In this document: positions 16,977 through 24,132 of the stretch, piece after piece
How the letters are laid out: the number at the start of each line of letters is the position of its first letter
How positions within the stretch are numbered: position 1 is the first letter of the stretch
Assembly: GCF_017968885.1 (NCBI RefSeq)
Contig: NZ_CP072913.1
Span: forward strand, 5,434,501-5,498,500
DNA length: 64,000 nucleotides
Direction of reading: 5' to 3'
Origin: Pseudomonas sp. Tri1
GTDB taxonomy: Bacteria; Pseudomonadota; Gammaproteobacteria; Pseudomonadales; Pseudomonadaceae
Translations under genes and position numbers: made by a program
The notes under the pieces: model-generated
Seen by the model: the letters and a program-made list of their open reading frames with translations, nothing else
Database searches by the model: none
Told to the model about the DNA's origin: nothing

Positions 16977-17528
16977 ATGAAATTCTGCAGCCAGTGCGGT
17001 AACCCGGTGACCCAGCGCATACCCGAAGGCGACTCGCGCCTGCGCTTTGTCTGCGACACCTGCCACACCATCCATTACCAGAACCCCAACATCGTCGCCG
17101 GTTGCGTGCCGACCTGGGGCAGCAAAGTCTTGTTGTGCCGACGCGCCATCGAGCCACGGCGCGGTTACTGGACCCTGCCGGCGGGCTTCATGGAGAACGG
17201 CGAAACGGTCGAACAGGCTGCCGTGCGCGAAACCGCCGAAGAAGCCTGCGCCCGCGTGCGAAATTTGAGCATTTATACGCTGATCGACGTACCGCACATC
17301 AGCCAAGTGCATGTATTCTTCCGCGCCGAGCTGGTAGACGAGGATTTCGCCGCCGGCCCCGAGAGCCTGGAAGTGAAACTGTTCGAAGAAGCGGAGATTC
17401 CCTGGGATGAACTGGCGTTCCGCACGGTGGGCCGCACCTTGGAATATTTCTACGCGGACCGACGAGCCGAGGATTACCCGGTGCGATCCGAATCGATCCC
17501 GCCGCTGGCTCAGCCTGCCAATACATAA
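16977..17528 (+). CDS. Zinc-ribbon Nudix hydrolase
   Basis: A 183-residue protein. An N-terminal four-cysteine ribbon (MKFCSQCGN ... FVCDTCHTIHYQNP) is followed by a Nudix domain with GFMENGETVEQAAVRETAEEA, a complete GX5EX7REUXEE box. The family often handles ADP-ribose, NADH or flavin nucleotides; the substrate here is unknown. The start at 16977 is chosen because homologues begin at the zinc ribbon, and the longer open frame is the reverse side of the divergent NudL gene. Confidence 0.87.
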   Translation: MKFCSQCGNPVTQRIPEGDSRLRFVCDTCHTIHYQNPNIVAGCVPTWGSKVLLCRRAIEPRRGYWTLPAGFMENGETVEQAAVRETAEEACARVRNLSIYTLIDVPHISQVHVFFRAELVDEDFAAGPESLEVKLFEEAEIPWDELAFRTVGRTLEYFYADRRAEDYPVRSESIPPLAQPANT

Positions 17529-17569
17529 AAAATCAATATAGCCGCGACACCTCTAGGGATATCGTTTCA

Positions 17570-18076
17570 ATGCGCTGGTTGCTTGTCCTGTTCTGCTTGT
17601 CGTTCACCGCTGTGTCCCAGGCCTCTGCGTTGGGAACCTACAACGGCAAAACCATCGAAAAAGTGCTGGTGCTCAAGTCCGCCCATCAATTGCAATTGAT
17701 CAACGACGGCAAACCGCTCAAGACCTATCGCATCTCCCTGGGCAAGGGCGCCAAGAAAGGCCCCAAGCTGATCGAAGGCGACAAGCGCACTCCCGAGGGT
17801 TTCTACTGGATCGACTGGCGCAAGACCAGCGACCGTTTCTACCTGTCGATGCACATCTCCTACCCCAACATCAGCGACTCCGCCCGCGCCCGCCGTGAAG
17901 GCGTGGAACCGGGGGGCATGATCATGATCCACGGCACCCCGGATTCGGAAGAAAACCCCGAGCAGCTGTTCCACACGCTGGATTGGACCGATGGCTGCAT
18001 TGCCATGCGCAATGTGGACATGCGCGAGGTTTGGAACCTGGTGCCGGATGGGACGATGATCGAGATCCGCCCGTAG
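17570..18076 (+). CDS. L,D-transpeptidase family (YkuD domain) periplasmic protein
   Basis: A 168-residue exported protein with a signal peptide of about 20 residues (MRWLLVLFCLSFTAVSQASA). The YkuD fold is clear: KVLVLKSAHQLQLINDGKPLKTYRISLG, GDKRTPEGFYWID, then the catalytic block MIMIHGTPD ... DWTDGCIAMRNVDM, with the Cys near residue 144 and the upstream His. Such enzymes cross-link peptidoglycan 3-3 or attach lipoproteins. The usual SxGC becomes TDGC here, as in the YafK-like branch. It is a stand-alone gene followed by a perfect hairpin. Confidence 0.85.
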   Translation: MRWLLVLFCLSFTAVSQASALGTYNGKTIEKVLVLKSAHQLQLINDGKPLKTYRISLGKGAKKGPKLIEGDKRTPEGFYWIDWRKTSDRFYLSMHISYPNISDSARARREGVEPGGMIMIHGTPDSEENPEQLFHTLDWTDGCIAMRNVDMREVWNLVPDGTMIEIRP

Positions 18077-18098
18077 CACCCGACCACACATGAGTTCC

Positions 18099-18130
18099 CT
18101 GTGGCGAGGGGATAAATCCCCTCGCCACAG
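18099..18130. terminator. Perfect 15-bp hairpin after the L,D-transpeptidase gene
   Basis: Arms CTGTGGCGAGGGGAT and ATCCCCTCGCCACAG around AA. It is the short form of the extragenic palindrome seen at 9519 and 41919, positioned 22 bp past the stop, so it can act as a terminator or mRNA 3' end. There is no T run. Confidence 0.7.
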
Positions 18131-18347
18131 AAGTCGGTGGCTATCAGCCTTTTGTTACAAGTCCAGGCACCGCAACGTAATCCCTCCCCCAGCCTTGATC
18201 TACTCTCAGAACTGATGCGGTGGGTCGAGGCTCTGCCCAGTAGGTCGCCCCGCAGAATTCAAAGTGAGACGTGTCACGTCGAAGCATAGGTAGTCATGAC
18301 GTATGTGATTCGACAGGGCTTCACCGTTCCAGATGAGACATCAAATC

Positions 18348-19421
18348 ATGACAACTCATAACGGTTTTACCCGGGCGACAGCTGTCGTCGCGGTAGCGTG
18401 CGCGTGTGTGTGGCAGTCGGGCTCCAACGCGTGGGGGGCCGATGAAAAACAGGAGCAGTGGTATACCGCCTGGCTTCAGGTCACGGCGGATCCAAGCGTG
18501 GATATCCACAAAACCACGCCCTCGTTGCGCTGGCGTACCGACATGGACACGCTCTACCGGGGGGATACGACAGGTCAAGGCCTCGGTGCCTTCGAGAAAG
18601 GGCTGTTGCCCAAAGCCGTGGATATCCCCGAAAGCGAATGGAAATATGACTGGTTCAACCACGCAAGCGCAAGCGCGGGGTCGGTGTTCAGCAGCACAAC
18701 GCGCAGCCTGATCTGGGCCCAACACTACGCCATCGAGTGGGTGTACGAGTTCACCGCTCCCCACGGAGTCGATCAGGTGACATCGGGAGGGCCGTTTCCA
18801 AAAGAGCAGGAAATCAGCTTCCCAGGCGGGGTCAAGGCGCACTTCATCAAGCAGGCCTGCCACAAAGACGATCTTTCCAAATGCAGGCCGAACCCAAACT
18901 ACCGAGAACCCACCGGCCGCGAGTCGATGCAGGACATCGCCGCGATTTCCATTAACTGGAACCGGCTGACGCCTCCAGTGGGGCTGACATGGGTAACGAC
19001 CAAGCAATCCCTCTGGGCAATCGGCTCCACGACGATCAACCCCGTGCAGGGCGCCGATGCGCTTGCCCATGGATTACGGAGCTGGAACTCTTTGCCGGCG
19101 AATTTGAGATCGGTGAGGCGTCCGGAATCTCCCGAGGCCAAATCGGTTGTTTTGGCATTTCGCGACTATAGCGAAGCCAAGCTCTGGGCAACCCAGGAAT
19201 CAACAAACGGCGCTTGGGTGTATGAGGTCAGGCCCAATGTCGTGGCGGTGGATTTGTCGGTACGTAACGCTGGTTCCCGTGAAGGTGCCTTCGCGTTCAT
19301 CGGCGGTATCAAGGGAGGCCTGTTGATGAATGCACGCCGCTTCGAGAAAGGCGTGAGTGAACCGGTCGAGTGCATTGGCATCGAGAAAGAAGCTTGCCGG
19401 CTCGAAAACATCCACCAGTAA
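18348..19421 (+). CDS. Secreted ADP-ribosyltransferase of the enterotoxin A (cholera/LT A-chain) type with a degenerate second domain
   Basis: A 357-residue exported protein with a signal peptide ending about residue 30 (SNAWG before ADEKQ). Residues 55-170 carry the R-S-E triad of cholera-like mono-ADP-ribosyltransferases: TLYRGDTT (Arg71), FSSTT (115-118, in place of STS) and KEQEISFPGGV (Glu153 and Glu155, the ExE loop, close to YEQEVSALGGI of LT/CT). Residues 215-335 look like a second unit: WVYE at 290 repeats WVYEF at 131, and REGAFAFIGGIKGG matches KEQEISFPGGVKAH. That unit lacks the Arg and the ExE. No B-subunit gene is adjacent. An ATG five codons upstream is an alternative start. 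The target and activity are unknown, and the residue-level match is my own alignment. Confidence 0.78.
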   Translation: MTTHNGFTRATAVVAVACACVWQSGSNAWGADEKQEQWYTAWLQVTADPSVDIHKTTPSLRWRTDMDTLYRGDTTGQGLGAFEKGLLPKAVDIPESEWKYDWFNHASASAGSVFSSTTRSLIWAQHYAIEWVYEFTAPHGVDQVTSGGPFPKEQEISFPGGVKAHFIKQACHKDDLSKCRPNPNYREPTGRESMQDIAAISINWNRLTPPVGLTWVTTKQSLWAIGSTTINPVQGADALAHGLRSWNSLPANLRSVRRPESPEAKSVVLAFRDYSEAKLWATQESTNGAWVYEVRPNVVAVDLSVRNAGSREGAFAFIGGIKGGLLMNARRFEKGVSEPVECIGIEKEACRLENIHQ

Positions 19422-19531
19422 TTTTCAAACCCATGCCATCTGCCCGGCAGAGTGGCTGATGCTGTCACTTGAGGCTTGCTCGCCACAGGTTCAGTGCTCT
19501 GCCGGGATTGTTGTATTCGTCTTTCGATTTA

Positions 19532-19624
19532 TCGCGAGCAGGCTCGCTTCCACAGTGGATTTGTGGTGTTCACAGAACTTGTGGTCGACACCCCGTCCCT
19601 TGTGGGAGCGAGCTTGCTCGCGAT
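19532..19624. repeat. REP doublet (outward orientation)
   Basis: ATCGCGAGCAGGCTCGCTTCC and GGGAGCGAGCTTGCTCGCGAT occur in the opposite order from most doublets here, with a spacer of about 45 bp. It fills the gap between the toxin-like gene and the DUF6124 gene, which otherwise holds no open frame. Confidence 0.88.
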
Positions 19625-19643
19625 GAGGCCAGCACTTACTGCA

Positions 19644-20003
19644 TCAGGTCCGAAGCTCTACCCGGTCCAAAGCCTTGTTCGCCAACAACGTCCCTAATTC
19701 AATTATCTGCGCCACTCCCAACAACATGTGCCGCCGCGAGCCTTCCAGGTCGAAAGCAAGGTCGCTGAGCATCGCATTGGCCGAGGCCAGGGTTTCACTG
19801 AGGTTGGCTAGCAGGGCTTCGGTATCGACGTTGTCTGATACGGTGAACAATTGCATCGAGGGTTGGGGTTCTGGTTCGCTGTCGTCAGGCTTTAGGTAAT
19901 GGTCCATTGCACGGTCGGCGGCTTCTTTCAGCTTGTCGGGGGCGTAGTCGCCGTAGGGGAAGGTGGAAGCGGGTTTTGGAGGGTTGGGGGTTTCTTTGAT
20001 CAT
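19644..20003 (-). CDS. DUF6124 family protein (Pseudomonas-specific, function unknown)
   Basis: A 119-residue protein typical of the small Pseudomonas DUF6124/DUF3077 group: N-terminal MIKETPNPP, a low-complexity proline/acidic stretch (KPDDSEPEPQPSMQLFTVSD), then a helical half (NVDTEALLANLSETLASANAMLSDLAFDLEG). The start ATG at 20003 has AAGGAGCTGCAC just upstream, so a longer frame is rejected. The role is unknown. It lies downstream (minus strand) of one copy of the 74-bp repeat described at 20243. Confidence 0.8.
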   Translation of the reverse strand: MIKETPNPPKPASTFPYGDYAPDKLKEAADRAMDHYLKPDDSEPEPQPSMQLFTVSDNVDTEALLANLSETLASANAMLSDLAFDLEGSRRHMLLGVAQIIELGTLLANKALDRVELRT

Positions 20004-20242
20004 GTGCAGCTCCTTGTGTTGATGGAGCCACCACCATTTCGCGGTCAAACAAAAAAGTGGCAGCTGTACGCGGGTTGACCGACCGATTCACAAGGAAACC
20101 GGCACGTCCGAAGACGTCCCGCGCACAGCCGCCGCGACACGATACCTCAGACGAAAGAAAAACGCCTGAAATAGGGCCTGGTGCGCTGGTGCGTCTTGTG
20201 AGTTCGGACGGTCAAATCCGGTCGCTGAATTGGCAGCGACAC

Positions 20243-20316
20243 CCAAAGGCTAGAGCCCTCGCTTCCGAGGGACAACCTTAAAAACATGTCGGAAACTTCG
20301 GGGCGTCTGACAGACC
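20243..20316. repeat. 74-bp structured direct repeat, copy 1
   Basis: Same orientation and length as copy 2 at 20878, with 66 of 74 bases identical by eye. It contains hairpin CCCTCG-CTTC-CGAGGG and a second stem TGTCGGA/TCTGACA (20287-20293 with 20306-20312). It lies upstream, in minus-strand terms, of the DUF6124 gene. Function unknown. Confidence 0.8.
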
Positions 20317-20340
20317 AAGGGATGATCATTCGCACAACAA

Positions 20341-20362
20341 AAAACCGGCCTAAGCCGGTTTT
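20341..20362. terminator. Terminator downstream of the unrecognised gene 20381-20833
   Basis: A perfect hairpin AAAACCGGC / GCCGGTTTT with loop CTAA. On the minus strand it runs into TTTTTTG, so it should end the transcript of the minus-strand gene. Confidence 0.88.
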
Positions 20363-20380
20363 CGATGATGACATTTGGGT

Positions 20381-20833
20381 TTACACAAACGCTGCGCGCT
20401 GCTCAGCCTCATAATGCCGAGTTTGAAAAGGCAAGAGGGTTTGCACCTTCAAGCCAAGACCTTCATTCAGTCCCCAAGAGAGAGCGAGTTCATCGCGGCG
20501 TTTGCGAAGCGTAGCAGCGGTTTGTGGAGTCACTTCTTGTTTGGGCGCCGAACGCAAGAACAGGTCAAGAGCCTTAAAGACTTCCGACACGCGGATATCC
20601 GTTACGCATGAAAAACGGGTGAAGCGTTCGAGTAAATAACCTGCGCGACGAATCTCGAGTTCATCAGTGTGCTGGCTCAAGAAAACCTGAGCCGCATTTA
20701 TCAAGTCCGAATGGGAATACCAGACAGCATTCGCTGCATTCACAAGTGCCGCATCATTTGCTCTATTTAATGGTTTTTTGACCAACGTATCGAGAGCAAA
20801 CAAGAGGCCTGGGCTGTTCACAACCTTCTCCAT
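20381..20833 (-). CDS. Unrecognised helical protein of 150 residues
   Basis: I do not recognise this protein. The ATG at 20833 is preferred to one 16 codons upstream because AAGGA lies just before it. The protein is predicted mostly helical, with no signal peptide or membrane segment: LLFALDTLVKKPLNRAN, AALVNAANAVWYSHSDLINAAQVFL, RRAGYLLERFTRFSCVTDIRVSEVFKALD. It has its own terminator and is flanked on both sides by the 74-bp direct repeat, as if it were a cassette. Codon use is less GC-biased than in core genes. It may be specific to a few Pseudomonas genomes. Confidence 0.6.
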   Translation of the reverse strand: MEKVVNSPGLLFALDTLVKKPLNRANDAALVNAANAVWYSHSDLINAAQVFLSQHTDELEIRRAGYLLERFTRFSCVTDIRVSEVFKALDLFLRSAPKQEVTPQTAATLRKRRDELALSWGLNEGLGLKVQTLLPFQTRHYEAEQRAAFV

Positions 20834-20877
20834 TTGATTCCTTGATAATTTGAAAACTGCCGCATCGACAGCGGTAT

Positions 20878-20951
20878 CCAAAGGCTGAAGTCCCCGCTTC
20901 CGAGGGACAACCTTAAAAGCTTGTCAGAAACTTCGGTGCGTCTGACAGACC
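20878..20951. repeat. 74-bp structured direct repeat, copy 2
   Basis: Second copy of the element at 20243. It starts 45 bp upstream (minus strand) of the ATG of the unrecognised gene. The stem TGTCAGA/TCTGACA (20922-20928 with 20941-20947) is perfect here. Copy 1 has a G in place of one A, which on the plus-strand RNA keeps pairing as G-U. Confidence 0.8.
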
Positions 20952-21013
20952 GTCCACTTGATCAAGGATGTTTCAGACAAAATCCCAGATAGGCTTTTTT
21001 TGGTTTGAATTGG

Positions 21014-21332
21014 GTACATATCCATTGCTGCGGTAACGGCCACTTAGGGTTCCGCCCTGACGGCGGGTCACTTTCGAAAAGCCCGGAAGCCGGCCCAGTC
21101 GAAAGTAACCAAAGCGCTTCTGCCCCACCACTCGGTGCCTCGCTTAGGCTCGGCATGCCCTCACTCCGGCATTGCTCCGTGGGCCCGCCGCGAAGGACCA
21201 TCCATGGTCCAGCGCGGCTATCCCGGCATCCATGCCGGGATGCCCACTCCACAATGCCTGCGTTCGGCCATAGTGGTTAACGGGGCGCCTGAGATCAACG
21301 TCCACCGCGAGGCGGCCTGACAGCCGACCTGG
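21014..21332. repeat. Large inverted repeat, left arm (about 320 bp)
   Basis: It runs from GTACATATCCATTGCTGCGG to AGCCGACCTGG and is matched, reversed, by 21680-22002. The arms share long identical stretches (for example GGTTCCGC, CGAAGGACCATCCATGG against its counterpart, and GAGATCAACGTCCACC). Several open frames cross it but look like shadows of a repeat. No transposase is present. Confidence 0.85.
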
Positions 21333-21356
21333 TTCTTGGTGGGACCGCGTTTCTCC

Positions 21357-21652
21357 TGTAGGAGCGAGCTTGCTCGCGATGAGGCCAGCAAACCCAATAT
21401 CCATGTGACTGAACCGCCGCCATCGCGAGCAAGCTCGCTCCCACATTGGATTTTCAGCAGCCACAACACTCATATACGCCGCAAACACCTTGTGGGAGCG
21501 GGCTTGCTCGCGAAGAGGACAGTACATTCAACATCCTCGTTGGCTGTTATGCCACCTTCGCGAGCAAGCCCGCTCCCACAGGGGAATCGGAGTACGACCG
21601 GGAGAGCCAGGTCGGCAGTCAGGCCGCCTCGCGAGCAAGCTTTGCTCCCACA
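21357..21652. repeat. REP cluster inside the large inverted repeat
   Basis: Two inward-facing REP doublets (21357-21445 and 21491-21580; the second uses GGGCTTGCTCGCGAA cores) are followed by a single REP at 21631-21652. The single REP is joined to a short copy of the arm end (CAGGTCGGCAGTCAGGCCGC at about 21609). Five REP units lie in 300 bp. Confidence 0.85.
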
Positions 21653-21679
21653 GATCTGACGGGTGTACGACTGGGTGCG

Positions 21680-22002
21680 CCAGGTCGGCTATCAGGCCGC
21701 CTCGTGGTGGGGTGGACGTTGATCTCAGCGCCCCGTTAACCACGCTGGCCGAACGCAGGTATTGCGCAGTGGGTACCTCGGCATGGATGCCGAGGTAGCC
21801 GCGCTGGGCCATGGATGGCCCTTCGCGGCGGGCCCACGGAGCAATGCCGGAGTGAGGGCACACCGAGCCTAAGCGAGGTGCCAAGTGGTGGGGCAAAAGC
21901 GTTTTGCTTACTTTTGACTGGGCCGGCTTCCGGGCTTCTCAAAAGTGAGCCGCCGTAAGGGCGGAACCCTAAGCCGCCGTTACCGAAGCAACGGATATAC
22001 AC
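21680..22002. repeat. Large inverted repeat, right arm (about 320 bp)
   Basis: Reverse complement of 21014-21332 with scattered mismatches and a few small indels. Together with the left arm it would let this locus fold into a long cruciform with the REP cluster at its tip. No gene is supported inside. Confidence 0.85.
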
Positions 22003-22129
22003 ACAAAACAAACAACCGCCGGTCACCACAAAAATAAATATCAAATTTCAAAACCCGCGCCCCATGCATACCACTGACCTCTAACCCCCCAGCCCAAAGC
22101 AAGTAATTTCACGCACTATCCCCACCACC

Positions 22130-22222
22130 CTAATACCACTTCAAACAACCCTTCTAAAAACACCCCATAAACACGCGCAACCCACCAGAACCAACGTTGA
22201 CATGGTATTCAAGTGGTATTAG
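22130..22222. promoter_or_regulatory. Putative nagQ promoter with GntR (NagQ) boxes
   Basis: CTAATACCACTT (22130-22141) is the exact reverse complement of AAGTGGTATTAG (22211-22222). A further TGGTATT lies at 22203. The pair TGGTATTC-AAGTGGTATT sits right behind a consensus -35 TTGACA (22197-22202), with a weak -10 near 22220. NagQ-type GntR regulators bind TGGTAT-like boxes, so autoregulation and GlcNAc control of the operon are inferred. Confidence 0.6.
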
Positions 22223-22276
22223 TTTTCACCCCACTCACCGAGCGAAAACTCCTACAAATCCGCATCGGATACATCA

Positions 22277-23008
22277 ATGAACGACATCCTGGCCCTGCGC
22301 CCCGACGACACCCAACCCACCCCGCTCTACCTGCAACTGGCCCGCAACCTGGAAGCCGCCATCCACGCCGGCCAGTGGAAAGCCGAGCAAGCGATGCCAT
22401 CCGAACGCAGCTTGAGCGAGCAACTGGGCATTTCCCGGGTCACCGCCCGCAAAGCGCTGGAAGTGCTGTTCGAACAAGGCCTGATCCGCCGCAACCAGGG
22501 CTCGGGCACGTTCATCACCCCGCGTCTGGAACAACCGTTGTCACGCCTCAGCGGCTTCAGCGAGATGCTACGGCTCAAGGGCTTCGTGCCCGGTTCGCAA
22601 TGGCTGGAACGGGAAATCACTCCGCCAACCCACGAAGAACTGATCCGCCTGGGCCTGTCGCCCACCGACAAAGTCGCGCGGCTCAAGCGCCTGCGCAAAG
22701 CCGACGACACGGTCATGGCCATCGAAATGAGCACCCTGCCCGCCAGCATCATCCCCAAGCCGCAAGCGGTGGGCGATTCGCTCTACGAATTCCTCGACGG
22801 CATTGGCAAACCGGTGGTGCGCGCGCTGCAGCACATCCAGGCGATCAACGCCTCGGACGAATTCGCCGCCCTGGTGGGCATCGCCCCCGGCACCGCGATG
22901 TTGCTGATGACTCGGGTCGGCTACCTGGAAGACAACACCCCCATCGAAGTCACCGACACCTATTGCCGCAACGACTACTACGACTTTGTCGCAGAGCTGC
23001 GGCGTTAG
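22277..23008 (+). CDS. nagQ: GntR/HutC-family regulator of N-acetylglucosamine utilisation
   Basis: A 243-residue regulator. The N-terminal winged HTH (about residues 13-80) includes PLYLQLARNLEAAIHAGQWK, MPSERSLSEQLGISRVTARKALE and IRRNQGSGTFI. The C-terminal UTRA effector domain (about 95-240) includes RLGLSPTDKVARLKRLR and the closing VTDTYCRNDYYDF. It heads the nag cluster, 17 bp before nagA. In other proteobacteria NagQ represses until GlcNAc-6-P or GlcN-6-P accumulates. The assignment rests on family plus position. Confidence 0.88.
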   Translation: MNDILALRPDDTQPTPLYLQLARNLEAAIHAGQWKAEQAMPSERSLSEQLGISRVTARKALEVLFEQGLIRRNQGSGTFITPRLEQPLSRLSGFSEMLRLKGFVPGSQWLEREITPPTHEELIRLGLSPTDKVARLKRLRKADDTVMAIEMSTLPASIIPKPQAVGDSLYEFLDGIGKPVVRALQHIQAINASDEFAALVGIAPGTAMLLMTRVGYLEDNTPIEVTDTYCRNDYYDFVAELRR

Positions 23009-23025
23009 ACGACTAGAGAGTGCCC

Positions 23026-24132
23026 ATGTCCGAAGACAACATCCTCACCGCCCATGGCTGGGTTCGCGGCCGCCTGATCCATGAACACGGCAAAGTCGCG
23101 CGCATCGAAGGCCAGCCCTGCGATCCGGCGAGCAACGACCTGCCCTACCTGCTGCCCGGCTTCGTCGACCTGCACGTCCACGGCGGTGGTGGCATGGACA
23201 TCATGCAAGGCGCCCCGGCGTTCGAAACCATCGCCCGCACCCATGTGCGTTTCGGCACGACGTCGTTTCTGGCGACCACCATGACCGCGCCCAGCGACGA
23301 GATCGCCAGCGTGCTCAAGGGCCTCGGCGAGTTTTGTGAGCAGCGGCGCCACGGCAACGCCCGGGTCCTCGGCGTGCACCTGGAAGGCCCTTACATCAAC
23401 CCGGGCAAACTGGGCGCGCAACCGAATTTCGCCCACACCGCGTTGCTGGCCGAGGTGGAAAGTTACCTGGCCCTGGCGCCGATCCGGGTGATCACCATCG
23501 CCCCGGAAATCGCCGGCCACGACGCCCTGATTCGCACCCTCAGCGCCCGGGGCGTGCGCATGCAGATCGGCCACACCCTGGGCAGCTACGAGGAAGGCGT
23601 CGCCGCGCTGGCGGCCGGGGCCAGCAGTTTCACCCATCTGTATAACGCCATGAGCCCGTTGCACCACCGCGAACCGGGCATCGTCGGCGCGGCGCTGGCC
23701 CATGCGCAATACGCCGAGCTGATCCCGGACTTGCTGCACGTACACCCCGGCGCTATGCGCGTGGCCCTGCGTTCGATCCCGTGCCTGTACTGCGTGACCG
23801 ATTCCACCGCCGCCGCTGGCATGCCCGATGGCGAATACAAGCTGGGCAGCCACACCGTGACCAAGTGCCTGGGCGGCGTACGGCTGGCCGATGGCACCCT
23901 GGCCGGCAGCACCCTGACCATGGACCAGGCCCTGCGTAACCTGGTGAAAATCGGCCTGCCCATCCGCGAGGCCTCGCAACGCCTGTCCCAATTCCCTGCC
24001 GACTACCTCGGCCTGCACGAGCGCGGACGCCTGCAACCCGGCGCCTGGGCCGACTGCGTGCGCCTTGACCGTTCCCTGACGCTGACCGACGTGATGGTCG
24101 AAGGAGAAGCCATTGACTTGCAAAATGCTTGA
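23026..24132 (+). CDS. nagA: N-acetylglucosamine-6-phosphate deacetylase
   Basis: A 368-residue amidohydrolase that converts GlcNAc-6-P to GlcN-6-P and acetate. Visible motifs: LLPGFVDLHVHGGGG (metal-binding HxH), VLGVHLEGPYINPGKLGAQ (metal ligand Glu), MQIGHTLGSYEEG, ASSFTHLYNAMSPLHHREPGIVG and CVTDSTAAAGMPDGEYKLG (catalytic Asp). The ATG at 23026 is used rather than a GTG two codons upstream. The 3' end overlaps the next gene by 20 bp. Confidence 0.94.
   Translation: MSEDNILTAHGWVRGRLIHEHGKVARIEGQPCDPASNDLPYLLPGFVDLHVHGGGGMDIMQGAPAFETIARTHVRFGTTSFLATTMTAPSDEIASVLKGLGEFCEQRRHGNARVLGVHLEGPYINPGKLGAQPNFAHTALLAEVESYLALAPIRVITIAPEIAGHDALIRTLSARGVRMQIGHTLGSYEEGVAALAAGASSFTHLYNAMSPLHHREPGIVGAALAHAQYAELIPDLLHVHPGAMRVALRSIPCLYCVTDSTAAAGMPDGEYKLGSHTVTKCLGGVRLADGTLAGSTLTMDQALRNLVKIGLPIREASQRLSQFPADYLGLHERGRLQPGAWADCVRLDRSLTLTDVMVEGEAIDLQNA

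Noticed and set aside
19422..19643. B subunit for the ADP-ribosyltransferase-like toxin
   Set aside because: The short frames here run through a REP doublet and have no signal peptide or OB-fold character.
21357..21652. Possible CRISPR array at the REP cluster
   Set aside because: Units alternate in orientation, are palindromic and pair up with spacers of unequal length; no cas genes are near.
21135..21896. Several 60-130 codon frames within the large inverted repeat and its REP core
   Set aside because: They exist on both strands in mirrored form and run through REP palindromes; this is what repeats without coding function produce.
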